From Myxococcales bacterium (GTDB taxonomy: Bacteria; Myxococcota_A; Polyangia; JAAYKL01), in assembly GCA_012522445.1 (NCBI GenBank), contig JAAYKL010000129.1, forward strand, positions 1 through 46,932: a DNA stretch of 46,932 nt, written 5' to 3'. Below, piece after piece: positions 26,099-35,659 of this stretch (the stretch's first letter is position 1; each line of letters starts with the position of its first letter). The notes below the pieces were generated by a model. The model ran no database searches and was not told where the DNA came from. It was given only the letters and a program-made list of their open reading frames with translations. A program made the position numbers and the translations under genes.

Positions 26099-27784
26099 AT
26101 GAAAGCTAGTTATATCTCTGTTGCTTCGATGGCATTTGCGCTGGTCGCGCTATTTGCCGCATCCACCCAAGCCCAAGATGACATGTCCTTCGATGACATG
26201 ACCTTTGAAGAGGACGGTGGTGCACAACCCGCGCAACCCGTTGCCGTTGCGCCGCCACCGGCTCCCTCTGGGCCGCCGAGCGAAGCGTTGGCCAACGCAC
26301 TGCGCTTTTATCAGCAAGAGCGCTACGCACAATCCGCAGTACAGCTTCAGCGTATTTTGGCGGGTGAAACCGGTGATGAACCGGCCAACGTGCAAAAAGC
26401 CCAATTCTTTTTGGGCAAATGCTTTTACCACCTCGCTTTTTACCAAGCAGCCCTAGGCATCTTCGAAGAGATTGCCTTGATGACGACGGGGCATCTTTAC
26501 TTCCAATCCAGCTTGCAGTGGTTGGCCCAGCTCTCTCGTAAGTTGCCGGAGCCCGCTGGTATCATCGGCTTGGTCGGTCGTTACGGTGACTCGATTGCAG
26601 TGTTGCAGGAATTCAATAAGTCTGAAACGGCAGACTTATATAATGAGTTACTCTATCTTATGGGACGCTACTGGTACCAAATGGGCGAATTCGCCAAAGC
26701 GCGTTCCTTTTTCCTGGAAATTGACAAAAAAAATCCCCTGAAGGTCAACGCCGAGTTTTTTACAGGCATCACATATGTTCGTGAACGCCAAGCGCAGCCA
26801 GCGTCGCGCGCGTTCATGCAAATCGTTAACCGTTACGAGGGCACGCTGTTCCGCAGCAACGAAGAAGAGCGTTTTCTCAATTTGGCCTGGCTGTCCCTGG
26901 CCCGCATCTATTACTCCACCCAGCACTGGGATTCCGCTGTGGCGGCATGGAGCAAAATCCCGCAATCCTCCGAGTATTATTTGGACGCGCAGTTTGAAGA
27001 GGCTTGGGCTTTCTTTCAAATGGAGCACTATCCGCGCGCCCTCGGCAACATCCACACCATTAACTCTCCTTACTTTGAAGAGCACTTTTATCCCGAGTCC
27101 CTGATTTTGAAGGCGGTTATCTACTTTGATCAGTGCATGTATGATGAAGCCTCTATCGTTGTTAAGGAGTTCACGCAAAAATACGAACCCATCAAAAAAG
27201 AGCTGGAAATTTCGCTGTCAAAGTTTCAGGACAACCCGCAATTTTTCGACTTTTTGAGAAAAATCAAAAACATGCGCGCGCGCGACCTGGAACGCGGCGA
27301 AAACCCCTTGGGCATTCCCCGCGATGTGCTCAACGTCGTTAAAGGTGCGCTGGATGACCGCACTTTGCTGCGCAATCTCGAGTACGTAGAAATCCTCGAA
27401 AAAGAGGCGGAAACATTGCAAAAGATGCCACCGCAATTTTCGAACTCCTCGGCGGGCATGCGCATTATGCAGGACATTGAGACGGCCAAGTCTGTCGCCA
27501 TTGACAATACGGGCAACCTTGCGCGTTCTCGTTACGAGCGTCTTTTGGGCGAAATTTTAGATTTCCTGGGACAGACCACGCGTGTCGAAATCGAAATTCT
27601 CAAAGCCATCCGCGGCGAACTGCAAACGGAAAGCGTGACCGATACGGTTAAGACACAAATGGAAGTGGCACGCGCCAAAATTTCTAGCGACGCCGAACAC
27701 GTCATTTGGCCATTTCGCGGTGAGTATTGGCGAGATGAACTCGGATACTATCGCCAACCTGTTGTCAGCATCTGTGGGAGGTAA
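26099..27784 (+). CDS. Periplasmic TPR protein, GltC-like, first gene of Glt-like operon
   Basis: 561 residues; GAGAGGGG precedes ATG 26099. Residues 1-25 are a signal peptide ending TQAQ, followed by an acidic and then Pro/Ala-rich linker. Residues 60-330 are TPR or TPR-like repeats (ALRFYQQERYAQSAVQLQRI, LYLMGRYWYQMGEFAKARSF, FEEAWAFFQMEHYPRALGNI). The remainder is helical and ends with an aromatic segment (VIWPFRGEYWRDELGYY). In Myxococcus, GltC is a periplasmic TPR protein of the gliding complex; the assignment rests on architecture and the order of the genes that follow. The stop overlaps the first possible ATG of the next gene. Confidence 0.78.
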   Translation: MKASYISVASMAFALVALFAASTQAQDDMSFDDMTFEEDGGAQPAQPVAVAPPPAPSGPPSEALANALRFYQQERYAQSAVQLQRILAGETGDEPANVQKAQFFLGKCFYHLAFYQAALGIFEEIALMTTGHLYFQSSLQWLAQLSRKLPEPAGIIGLVGRYGDSIAVLQEFNKSETADLYNELLYLMGRYWYQMGEFAKARSFFLEIDKKNPLKVNAEFFTGITYVRERQAQPASRAFMQIVNRYEGTLFRSNEEERFLNLAWLSLARIYYSTQHWDSAVAAWSKIPQSSEYYLDAQFEEAWAFFQMEHYPRALGNIHTINSPYFEEHFYPESLILKAVIYFDQCMYDEASIVVKEFTQKYEPIKKELEISLSKFQDNPQFFDFLRKIKNMRARDLERGENPLGIPRDVLNVVKGALDDRTLLRNLEYVEILEKEAETLQKMPPQFSNSSAGMRIMQDIETAKSVAIDNTGNLARSRYERLLGEILDFLGQTTRVEIEILKAIRGELQTESVTDTVKTQMEVARAKISSDAEHVIWPFRGEYWRDELGYYRQPVVSICGR

Positions 27785-27789
27785 TGCAT

Positions 27790-30700
27790 ATGTCATCTCG
27801 TAATGCCTTTTTCCAAAATGGCCTGGTTCGTTTTACAGCGGCAGCGCTATTTGTATTGTTTCCAGGCGCTGCATTCGCGGCGACAACCACCGCCGCTTCG
27901 GGCAGCACTCTGGCTGGCGAAGAACAGTGTGTCCCCAAAAGTATTGAGCAACAGGTGACGGCTTGTGAGGGTTCGTTGTCCATTGGTACGCAAATGCGCA
28001 AGGCACAGGTGGGTACCAGCACGAAGCCGCCAGAGGTCCGCAAAAAAGAAGAAGTGGGTCCAAGCCTGGATCGGCAGATGGTCAAAGACATCATCCAGAG
28101 TTCGTTTTCGCGGAAACGCGAAGCGCGGGCCATTGATATTTTGCGCCAGGAAATTGCGCTTATCAAAAAGTTGGCCGACCAAACACCGGATGCAAACCCC
28201 GAAAAAGCAGAAATTCTAAAACGCTTGGCCGATGCGTTGAAAGAAATGTACGACGCCATCAACTTTCAGGCGCGCACGATGGATGAAAAAATCTTTCAAC
28301 TGCAGCAGTCCGGTAAAAAGGACGATGCCCGCAAGATGCGCGCGCAACAAAAGGCATTGGATGACCGGGCCAAGTCTTTCCGCGAGGCTTCCATTAAGGC
28401 ATATGTCGAGATCCGCAATAAGTTTTCAAACTACGATGGGTACGACGAAATTTTGTTTGCCATTGCCTACGAAGTCGATCAGTTGGCGTCGGAGTTGACC
28501 AAGGCCGAAGACAAATCGGCATATCGCGAGCAAGGCCGAATCTTCTACCAAGAGCTGATTCAAAAATATCCCAAATCTCGTTTTATCCCCCACGCCTGGA
28601 TGGCCTTTGGTGAATACTTCTTTCACGAGGCACGCATTGTTACCGATGCCTATGAGGCTTATCAAAAAGTAATTGACTGGGGCGAGAAGGATAACCCCAA
28701 CTACGTCGTGGCCATGTATTACCAAGCGTGGTGCTTGATGAACATGCACGAGCCCAAAAAATCGATTCAACAATTCACCAAAGTTATCGATTTTGCCGAT
28801 CGCAACCCCGAAAACCGCGAAGCCAAAGTGGTGGCCCGCCGTTCCAAACTTGAATTGGTGCAACCTTATTCCGACATCGGAAACCCTGGCGATGGTTGGA
28901 AATTGTTTCAGAAAATTGGCGGCGATCAGCAGCACGCCATGCTCGATCGATTGGCCAATGTTTACTACAACGCTGGGCGCTGGGAAGACGCCATTATTGT
29001 CTTTCACCAGTTGCAAGAGTTAGAACTCTCTAATTTTCAAAACAACAACGGCGACGATCTTTGCGGATACCAAACCAAAATTACCTACGCCGCCATTGCT
29101 GCGAGAGCAAAAGACAAGCAAGTCGTTGAAATTCAACGGCAAATTGAGCTCTCTAAAAAGTTTGCCACCGAAAAACACGCCGAAAAGAAAATCAAAACGT
29201 GTAACCAAGACACCATTTCCATTGCCTGGGACATCGCGACGCAGTGGAACTTGGAATGTGTCGGCAGCGAAACGTCACCGGGAACCAAAGACCCCAATAC
29301 GATGAAGCTGGTCGTCGATCTTTATGACACCATCTTGAAGGCCTATCCCGATTTGGATAGCTGGGACGTGGAAGGTTTTGACGAGAATACAAAACCCACG
29401 CGTTACCGCGTCGCGTACTACAAAGCCGAGTTGTATTGGTACATGGAGGACTGGGCCAATTGCGCCCCTGCATTCGATGCGGTCGTGGACATGGACCCCG
29501 GCGGAGAGTACACCTCTGATTCGGCTTATGCCGCAGTGCTTTGCTACAACAAAGTTTATGTGACAGAGCGGGCCGATAAAGACAAAGAGCGCACATACCA
29601 ACTCGAGGCTGGCGACAGCAAAATTAAAAAAGACTGTCAGCGAAAATGCCAAAGAGAAAAATCAAAGGACCCGGAATGCGTCTCGAAATGCGAAGAGGAA
29701 AATCGCCCAGTTCTCGAAGCCAAAGAGTTGAGCGAATTGGAAACCGGTATTTTACGCTCCTATAACCGCTATATTTGCTTTGTAAAAGATGCCAAAGCCG
29801 ATGAGTTGGTGAATATCAAATACCGCCGCGCGCGAATTTATTATGAGGCCAATCGGTTCGCCGAGGCTTCTGTTTTGTTCAAAGATATCGCAATCAATCA
29901 CTCTGATCACGAGACGGCCATCTATGCCGCCAACTTGTACCTGGACTGCTTGAACGCGCTGGGCAGCATGATTGCAAAGCCCATCCCCTCCTGTTACGAC
30001 GACCTCGCTGACATTGTGGACGTGTTCATCGATACGTCAAAAGCCCCGGGCCTCCATTTGATGAAGGACCCCGAGTTTGCGGGACAAATTAAGTCGCTCA
30101 AAGTTGGGGTTATGCGAAAGAAAGCTGAGTCTTTGACACAGCGCGGCCGTTTTACCGAATCGGCTGAAATTTACTTGGATATTTATCGAAACTACAAGGG
30201 CGTGTACGATGATCGCGGCATGTGCGAGGTGTTGTTCAACACAGCCATTAACATGGAGTCCGCGCGATTGGTCATGAAGGCCATTAACGTACGCGAACAC
30301 ATGATCGAGCGTTATCCCGATTGCGAACACTCCAAGAAAGCCGCGTACTACATCGGTCAAAACTATCACGCACTGCAAAACTTCTCGAAAGCCGCTGAAA
30401 ACTACGTCGCCTTTGCCACAAAGTACACGGGTGAGGAAGAAGCCCCGGATGCGATGGCAAACGCGGTTATGTTTTACATCGGTCTGAACGAGATAGATCA
30501 AGCCCTGCGCACAGTGAGCTTGTACGAGAAAACCTACGCGAAGCGACGGCTCGCCGATACCGCGTCCCTGGTTTTTGGTGCTGGCTTTATTCACGTCAAC
30601 ACCAAGGATTGGGAGGATGTCAAAAAATGGTACACGCGCTACCTGAAAACCTACTCCCGCGCCAACCTCATTGACGAGCAAGTGCAGGCGCATGCGATGA

Positions 30701-31653
30701 TTGGTGATGCGTTTTGGAATCAGGCGCGCCCCGATCACGCGCAGGCCATTAAAAACTACGAAAGAGCCTTTTCAACATTTGAAAAGGGACAAAAATCTAT
30801 CACTGACCCTGGGCGTAAGGCCAAGGCGCTGATTGCGGCGGCCAAGTCGCTTTACTACATCGCCGAGGTGAAGTTTATTGCCTTTCAAAAGATTCGCTTC
30901 CCCGAATTTGTCGGCGAAAAAGGCCTGCCAAAGAAGATCGAAACCTGGTGGGGCAAGAAGATGAAAGAGACGATGTCTGCAGAGGATATTACCGCCATCG
31001 AACAGTGGAAGAGAGACCGGAAGCGCTTGGCGAGATGGGGATATTACGAAGAAGGGAAATCCATCAAAGAGCAGATGCTGGCCGTTAAGAAAGAAGAGCG
31101 AAAAGAAGAGCTCGAGATTCAATTTAATTACTGGGCAGAGCATCGGTTGGGTCCTTGGTTCGAACAAAAGATCAAATCGCTGAACGAGGGATTGGCCGCA
31201 TTTGGCAAAGTGGCGGCGTTGCACGTACCCGAATGGGAGATGGCTGCTGCTGCGAGAGCGGCGGACATGCAGCTCTCCTTTATGAAGGACATTTATGATT
31301 CGCCCTTGCCGCCTTCCATGAAAGGTGACCAAGAACTGATCGATATTTATCGCGGCGAAATGGACAAACGCGCAGAGCCGTATCGACAAGGAGCGGTGAC
31401 AGCTTACGAGCACTGTCTCAATATTTCGACAAAAGTGCGCTGGTTCAATGAGAACTCGCTGCGCTGTGAAAAAGAACTGAACACCTTGGAGCCGATGCGT
31501 TACCCGATCTCCGAAGAAATTCGAGTGATGCCCAAAGCTTCTTTCCGTTTTATTGCGCCACCGGACCCCATTATGGAGTTGGAGACGGAAGCGCAAAAAC
31601 GCGAACGTGAATTGAGCAAAGCGACCGACAATATCGAGACGAGCGGTAATTAG
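27790..31653 (+). CDS. Large periplasmic TPR protein, GltD/AgmU-like
   Basis: 1287 residues. ATG 27790 is chosen because GGGAGG at 27776-27781 is eight bases upstream; the ATG at 27784 is too close to it. Signal peptide MSSRNAFFQNGLVRFTAAAL ends with AAFA. Then TPR-like helical repeats run almost to the end (PHAWMAFGEYFFHEARIVTD, AMYYQAWCLMNMHEPKKSIQ, AAYYIGQNYHALQNFSKAAE). A Cys-rich insert KDCQRKCQREKSKDPECVSK lies near residue 620. Size, export and position match AgmU/GltD, the large periplasmic TPR protein of the Myxococcus gliding complex. Probably a periplasmic scaffold between the lipoprotein (31667) and the inner-membrane transducer (33682). Confidence 0.8.
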   Translation: MSSRNAFFQNGLVRFTAAALFVLFPGAAFAATTTAASGSTLAGEEQCVPKSIEQQVTACEGSLSIGTQMRKAQVGTSTKPPEVRKKEEVGPSLDRQMVKDIIQSSFSRKREARAIDILRQEIALIKKLADQTPDANPEKAEILKRLADALKEMYDAINFQARTMDEKIFQLQQSGKKDDARKMRAQQKALDDRAKSFREASIKAYVEIRNKFSNYDGYDEILFAIAYEVDQLASELTKAEDKSAYREQGRIFYQELIQKYPKSRFIPHAWMAFGEYFFHEARIVTDAYEAYQKVIDWGEKDNPNYVVAMYYQAWCLMNMHEPKKSIQQFTKVIDFADRNPENREAKVVARRSKLELVQPYSDIGNPGDGWKLFQKIGGDQQHAMLDRLANVYYNAGRWEDAIIVFHQLQELELSNFQNNNGDDLCGYQTKITYAAIAARAKDKQVVEIQRQIELSKKFATEKHAEKKIKTCNQDTISIAWDIATQWNLECVGSETSPGTKDPNTMKLVVDLYDTILKAYPDLDSWDVEGFDENTKPTRYRVAYYKAELYWYMEDWANCAPAFDAVVDMDPGGEYTSDSAYAAVLCYNKVYVTERADKDKERTYQLEAGDSKIKKDCQRKCQREKSKDPECVSKCEEENRPVLEAKELSELETGILRSYNRYICFVKDAKADELVNIKYRRARIYYEANRFAEASVLFKDIAINHSDHETAIYAANLYLDCLNALGSMIAKPIPSCYDDLADIVDVFIDTSKAPGLHLMKDPEFAGQIKSLKVGVMRKKAESLTQRGRFTESAEIYLDIYRNYKGVYDDRGMCEVLFNTAINMESARLVMKAINVREHMIERYPDCEHSKKAAYYIGQNYHALQNFSKAAENYVAFATKYTGEEEAPDAMANAVMFYIGLNEIDQALRTVSLYEKTYAKRRLADTASLVFGAGFIHVNTKDWEDVKKWYTRYLKTYSRANLIDEQVQAHAMIGDAFWNQARPDHAQAIKNYERAFSTFEKGQKSITDPGRKAKALIAAAKSLYYIAEVKFIAFQKIRFPEFVGEKGLPKKIETWWGKKMKETMSAEDITAIEQWKRDRKRLARWGYYEEGKSIKEQMLAVKKEERKEELEIQFNYWAEHRLGPWFEQKIKSLNEGLAAFGKVAALHVPEWEMAAAARAADMQLSFMKDIYDSPLPPSMKGDQELIDIYRGEMDKRAEPYRQGAVTAYEHCLNISTKVRWFNENSLRCEKELNTLEPMRYPISEEIRVMPKASFRFIAPPDPIMELETEAQKRERELSKATDNIETSGN

Positions 31654-31666
31654 GAGGTATCCTCAG

Positions 31667-33259
31667 ATGTTAAACGTTTTCAACAAATCAAAAATCGTTT
31701 TTGGGATGCTACTCGTGTTGCTGCTGGTCGGCTGTGGTGGCGCAAAAACAAAGAAAACCACCACTGGAAAACTGCAGACTGACGCCGATGGCAACGTTTT
31801 ATTGACCAAGGAAGCCCGCGATGACTTTCAAAAAGCAACGCAGATGATTGCGGATGGCGATAAGTCGGGCTGGACGGCCGATAATTGCGATGCGGCAATA
31901 AAAGAATTCGAGCGCTTTGAGAAGAAATACGGTGTGGCTGAGGCGGCTTATAACATCGGCGCTGTGCAGGCCAAGTGCGGAAAGACGGCTGAGGCCAAGA
32001 GTACGTTTGAGCGCGTGTTGAAAAGCTATCCAGAACGCCTGCCGGTCAAGCAGTTGGTGTTAGCGCACCAGGCTGCGATGGCCATTGAGGAGGGCAAAGA
32101 AGCGGAAGCGCAAAAGCTGCTGCAGGAAACCGTGGGCTTGGGTCCCAACACCGTAGAGGCGGTTCCGGCGTACACCATGGCCGCAACCCTTTTGCTCGAG
32201 AAAGCGAAAGAGGGAGATCAAGCTGCGTGGGGTAAGAGCCAAACGAACTTGCGTACAGCCCTGGCCATTGACGCAAAATACATGCCTGCATTGTATCAAC
32301 TCGCCATGTTGTACTTCGAGATCGCCGTTACCTTGAATCGGCCATCCTACCTAACGCTGGCGTCGTTGGTGTTTGATCAGGCGGTGAAGACCGATCCCGA
32401 ATTTGCGCCGATTTATCACGCATTGGGCCGGATTTTGCTGCACAAAAATGAATTGGTTGAGGCCCTGAAAGCATTTGAACGCGCTTTTGAAAAGGACCCG
32501 ACACTTTTTGAAGCCTACATGAGTTACGCGGCCATTAACCTGAACTTCCGCGGCTACGAAGCGGCCAAGGCGGCGTTTGAAAAAGCCATTGCTTTGCGGC
32601 CCAACAGCTACGACGCGCACATGGGGCTCGGCGTAGCAGCCCGTGGGTTGGGGGATTATGCCCTGGCGCGCGCGCAGTACAAAAAGACATCGGAGCTGGA
32701 CAAAAACCGCACCGACTATATTTACAACCTCGGCTTGCTCGAAATGGATTACGAAAATACCGGCACGCCAGAGGGGTTTGAAAAGGCTGCGCAAGTTTTT
32801 GAGATGTTCCTCAAAAATGCGACCAAGGAACACGCCATCGATCCGGACGGCCCCAAGGGACCGGAGCTTTCTTATGTCGACAAAGCCAAGCGGCGCATCG
32901 CAACAGCGCGCAAGGCCATTGAAGACATCAAGCAGGCCGAACGCGAAATGGCAGAGCTGAAGAAAATGGCTGCCGAGCAAGAAAAGGCGGCGAAGGAGCT
33001 CGAGGCACAACAGAAGCGCGCGGCTGAATTGGCCGAAAAAGAAGCTTCTGGGGCAGCGGGTCCCGCATCGGGTGAGGCTGTAGACGAAGCCGCTGTTGAG
33101 GCGGAAGTTGCGGCCATGGAGGCTGCGGAAGCCAAGAAGGCTGCGGAAGCCAAGGCGGCAGAAGAAGCGGCCAAGAAGGCGGCAGAAGAGGCGGCAGCCC
33201 AAGAAAAGGCAGCCAAAGACGAAGCTTCCAAGGCCAAAGGTTCCGTGAAGCTCGATTGA
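31667..33259 (+). CDS. TPR lipoprotein, GltE/AglT-like
   Basis: 530 residues; AGGAGG at 31652-31657 is nine bases before ATG. The signal ends in a textbook lipobox, LLLVGC, followed by GGAKTKK. Residues 60-400 carry TPR repeats (FAPIYHALGRILLHKNELVE, DAHMGLGVAARGLGDYALAR). The last 110 residues are a long Ala/Glu/Lys coiled-coil tail (MAELKKMAAEQEKAAKELEA and many AAEAKK-type units). In Myxococcus, AglT/GltE is an outer-membrane TPR lipoprotein encoded right after AgmU/GltD, as here. The tail is longer and more repetitive than I would expect and may reach through peptidoglycan. Confidence 0.82.
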   Translation: MLNVFNKSKIVFGMLLVLLLVGCGGAKTKKTTTGKLQTDADGNVLLTKEARDDFQKATQMIADGDKSGWTADNCDAAIKEFERFEKKYGVAEAAYNIGAVQAKCGKTAEAKSTFERVLKSYPERLPVKQLVLAHQAAMAIEEGKEAEAQKLLQETVGLGPNTVEAVPAYTMAATLLLEKAKEGDQAAWGKSQTNLRTALAIDAKYMPALYQLAMLYFEIAVTLNRPSYLTLASLVFDQAVKTDPEFAPIYHALGRILLHKNELVEALKAFERAFEKDPTLFEAYMSYAAINLNFRGYEAAKAAFEKAIALRPNSYDAHMGLGVAARGLGDYALARAQYKKTSELDKNRTDYIYNLGLLEMDYENTGTPEGFEKAAQVFEMFLKNATKEHAIDPDGPKGPELSYVDKAKRRIATARKAIEDIKQAEREMAELKKMAAEQEKAAKELEAQQKRAAELAEKEASGAAGPASGEAVDEAAVEAEVAAMEAAEAKKAAEAKAAEEAAKKAAEEAAAQEKAAKDEASKAKGSVKLD

Positions 33260-33285
33260 TATTCAAAATGTAGGGAACTTTTACG

Positions 33286-33313
33286 CCCCATTGTTGTCCA
33301 TACAACTTAGGGG
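33286..33313 (+). promoter_or_regulatory. Stem-loop between the GltE-like and GltF-like genes
   Basis: CCCC (33286-33289) pairs with GGGG (33310-33313), and inside it GTTGT pairs with ACAAC around the loop CCAT. No T-run follows, so it is not a standard terminator. Its place inside an operon suggests an mRNA-processing or stability element, or a weak attenuator. Confidence 0.45.
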
Positions 33314-33375
33314 ACTTTCGGCAGAATGAAATATTGCCATCCGAGAAATCGGAACGACCTAGGGAGGTTCACGGC

Positions 33376-33621
33376 ATGAAAAAAATGATTGGGGCTGCAG
33401 CATTGGCATTTTCGGTGGTGTTGTTGGGAGCGAATTTGGCCCACGCCCAGCAGTATGCGGAAACAACCGAGTATTCATTTGACGACGACATTGTCGAAGG
33501 TGACTTGGTGCGTCCTGATGGCGAATTGATGACCGTTCGCAAAAAAGGAAAGCAAAAAAGCCTCATCAAAGTGCGTCAAAACTTCATCCCTGAAATGTTG
33601 AAGTCGGTTGAGGACATTTAG
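33376..33621 (+). CDS. Small periplasmic protein, GltF/CglF-like
   Basis: 81 residues from ATG 33376, with GGGAGG at 33362-33367. A clean signal peptide (MKKMIGAAALAFSVVLLGAN, then LAHA) leaves about 57 mature residues: an acidic stretch FDDDIVEGDLVRPDGEL, a basic patch RKKGKQKS and the end NFIPEMLKSVEDI. Similar tiny exported proteins ending FIPEML.S.ED occur in Glt-type clusters of myxobacteria, where the gene sits between gltE and gltG, as here. The longer open frame from 33334 lacks a ribosome site. Confidence 0.72.
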   Translation: MKKMIGAAALAFSVVLLGANLAHAQQYAETTEYSFDDDIVEGDLVRPDGELMTVRKKGKQKSLIKVRQNFIPEMLKSVEDI

Positions 33622-33681
33622 CGGAGTGTTTGCGGAGCATTGCCGTGGTGGGCACTGCTTTTAAAAGAAGAAGGTAAAAAA

Positions 33682-35571
33682 ATGAGTGCGATGGCTGTCA
33701 ATTTTAAAATCTACCAAGACGGTGTGGTGGTACGCCAAGAATCTATTGTCAAAGATGCCATAAAAATTGGCCGGATGTCTTCGAGCCATCTGCAAATCGA
33801 CGATGAGAGTGTTTCTCGAATGCACGCTGTCATTGAGGTAACCGGCATGAATGATGCCCATATCCTCGATATGGACAGCGAGCAGGGCACCTTCTTAAAC
33901 GGCGAGCGCATCACCAAATCTCCGCTGAACAACGGCGATATGATTACGCTGGGGCAGGTGCAAATTGAAGTGTCCTTCAGTCCTGCTGCCGTGGCTTCTC
34001 CCGGTGTAGGCGCTGCGTTGCCTGGCCTGGGACAAGGCTTGGGCATGGGAGGCATGGCCATGGGAGGCGCAGGAATGGCGCACGGCATGATGGATCACGC
34101 GGCAGCACCCCGCGCAGCAGCCTATGTCGATTTGAATACTGTTGAGGACGTAACCAAACAGAGCGTGGAAGTGGTGGCCATGTGGAACCACTCCGTGTTG
34201 CAAGTGTTCCATTACTCGCCCGATACCAAAGAGGCGGAGCAGTACTGCGTCGGTGAGGATTTTACCTGTCAATTTCCGTTGCCGCTCGAAGTGCTGAATG
34301 GACAATCCAAGGTCTCCCTGATGACCAACCACCCAGGCGGCGGTGCCACGGTAACCCTTTTGCCGGGTGCCACTGGCGACGTCACCATGGAAGATGGCAG
34401 CCGCATTCCCTTGGAGGAAATTATTCAGAGTGGGCAAGTCGCCCCGGCTGGCGATATCCCCGGTGGATACGCCTTCAACCTGCCGCCTCGCGGACGCGTC
34501 AAAATGGATGTGGGGCCGTGGACCTTTTTGGTAAACGCGGTGCCCAGCCCCCGCAAGTTTGTGGCGCCCTTTGTTTTCGATTGGTCGCACCAAATTTACA
34601 ACGGCATTTCTGCGGTGCTTCACGGCATCTTTCTGTTCATCATTTTCTTTATTCCGCCTAGCCCTGAAGGTCTCTCCCTCGATCAACTCGACGAAAACAA
34701 CCGCTTTATCCGCGCGATGTTGGCGGCGGCCGAGGTCAAGCAAGAAGAGGCACCTGACCTGCTCAAGAAAGACAAAAAAGACGAAAAACAAGGCGGCAAG
34801 GGCAAGCGGCACAAGGGCGAAGAGGGCCAGATGGGCAAGCGCGACTCGCGCAAAACCGACAACCACTACGGCATCAAGGGCCCCAAGGACAACCCCAACC
34901 CCCGCATGGCGCGCGACGCTTCCAAAGAAATGGCCAAGACCGCGGGTATTCTCAGCTATCTCTCGGCTTCGAACGCACCGACCTCTCCGTTTGGCGCAGA
35001 CACCGCGCTGGGCGTTGACCCCGAAAACGCGCTGGGCGCCCTGATGGGCAACCAGGTGGGCGAGAACTTCGGTTACGGCGGTTTGGGTCTGAGCGGTACG
35101 GGTCGCGGTGGCGGCGGTACGGGTGAGGGCACCATCGGCTTGGGCAACCTGAACACCATTGGTCACGGTGGTGGCGGCGGTTCGGGCTCTGGTTACGGTC
35201 GTGGCGCGGGTGGCCTGGGCGGTCGCCGCGGACGCGCACCGCAAATTCGCTCTGGCGCTGCCATGGTGAAGGGCTCTCTCTCCAAAGAGGTCATTCGCCG
35301 CATCGTTCATCGCCACATCAACGAGGTCTCTTTCTGTTACGAGCGCGAGCTGGCCAAACGCCCCGACCTGCAGGGCCGCGTTTCCATTAAGTTCATCATC
35401 TCGGGAACGGGCGCCGTGCAAATGGCGGCAGTCGAAGAGTCCACCTTGGGCAACGCCGCGGTCGAAAACTGCATCGCACAAGCGGTGCGCCGCTGGACCT
35501 TTCCGCAACCCGAAGGCGGCGGTGTGGTCATCGTCACCTATCCCTTCCAGTTGACGACGCCCGGCGGCTGA
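33682..35571 (+). CDS. FHA-TM-TonB-like energy transducer, GltG-like
   Basis: 629 residues from ATG 33682 (GAAGG upstream). Residues 20-100 are an FHA domain with the phosphothreonine-binding residues in place: IGRMSSSHLQI, VSRMHAVIE, GTFLNGERI. A middle domain of unknown type follows. One membrane helix lies near 306-327 (AVLHGIFLFIIFFIPP), then a Lys/Glu-rich stretch and a Gly-rich linker. The last 95 residues are the TonB-like AgmX/PglI-type domain (RHINEVSFCYERELAKRPDL, AVRRWTFPQPEGGGVVIVTY). This FHA-TM-TonB order is that of GltG. The TonB-like end would contact periplasmic or outer-membrane partners and the helix a proton motor; the FHA could read kinase signals. Confidence 0.88.
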   Translation: MSAMAVNFKIYQDGVVVRQESIVKDAIKIGRMSSSHLQIDDESVSRMHAVIEVTGMNDAHILDMDSEQGTFLNGERITKSPLNNGDMITLGQVQIEVSFSPAAVASPGVGAALPGLGQGLGMGGMAMGGAGMAHGMMDHAAAPRAAAYVDLNTVEDVTKQSVEVVAMWNHSVLQVFHYSPDTKEAEQYCVGEDFTCQFPLPLEVLNGQSKVSLMTNHPGGGATVTLLPGATGDVTMEDGSRIPLEEIIQSGQVAPAGDIPGGYAFNLPPRGRVKMDVGPWTFLVNAVPSPRKFVAPFVFDWSHQIYNGISAVLHGIFLFIIFFIPPSPEGLSLDQLDENNRFIRAMLAAAEVKQEEAPDLLKKDKKDEKQGGKGKRHKGEEGQMGKRDSRKTDNHYGIKGPKDNPNPRMARDASKEMAKTAGILSYLSASNAPTSPFGADTALGVDPENALGALMGNQVGENFGYGGLGLSGTGRGGGGTGEGTIGLGNLNTIGHGGGGGSGSGYGRGAGGLGGRRGRAPQIRSGAAMVKGSLSKEVIRRIVHRHINEVSFCYERELAKRPDLQGRVSIKFIISGTGAVQMAAVEESTLGNAAVENCIAQAVRRWTFPQPEGGGVVIVTYPFQLTTPGG

Positions 35572-35624
35572 TCTCCCGCGTTTTCCCCTCCTGTAAAATC
35601 CACTTCAAATCACGTGTTTTCAGT

Positions 35625-35652
35625 TTGACAGCGTGGATCGCCTTGTTAGAGT
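35625..35652 (+). promoter_or_regulatory. Predicted promoter directly upstream of hisS
   Basis: TTGACA at 35625-35630 and TAGAGT at 35647-35652 are 16 bases apart. A start seven to eight bases after the -10 box falls on the hisS ATG at 35660, so the transcript would be leaderless. No ribosome site is visible before this ATG, which agrees with that idea. Confidence 0.5.
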
Positions 35653-35659
35653 GCCTTCC

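Noticed and set aside
25869..26102. 77-codon plus-strand frame between the lipoprotein and the Glt-like operon
   Set aside because: It contains the predicted promoter at 25950-25978, has no ribosome site and no signal of protein coding.
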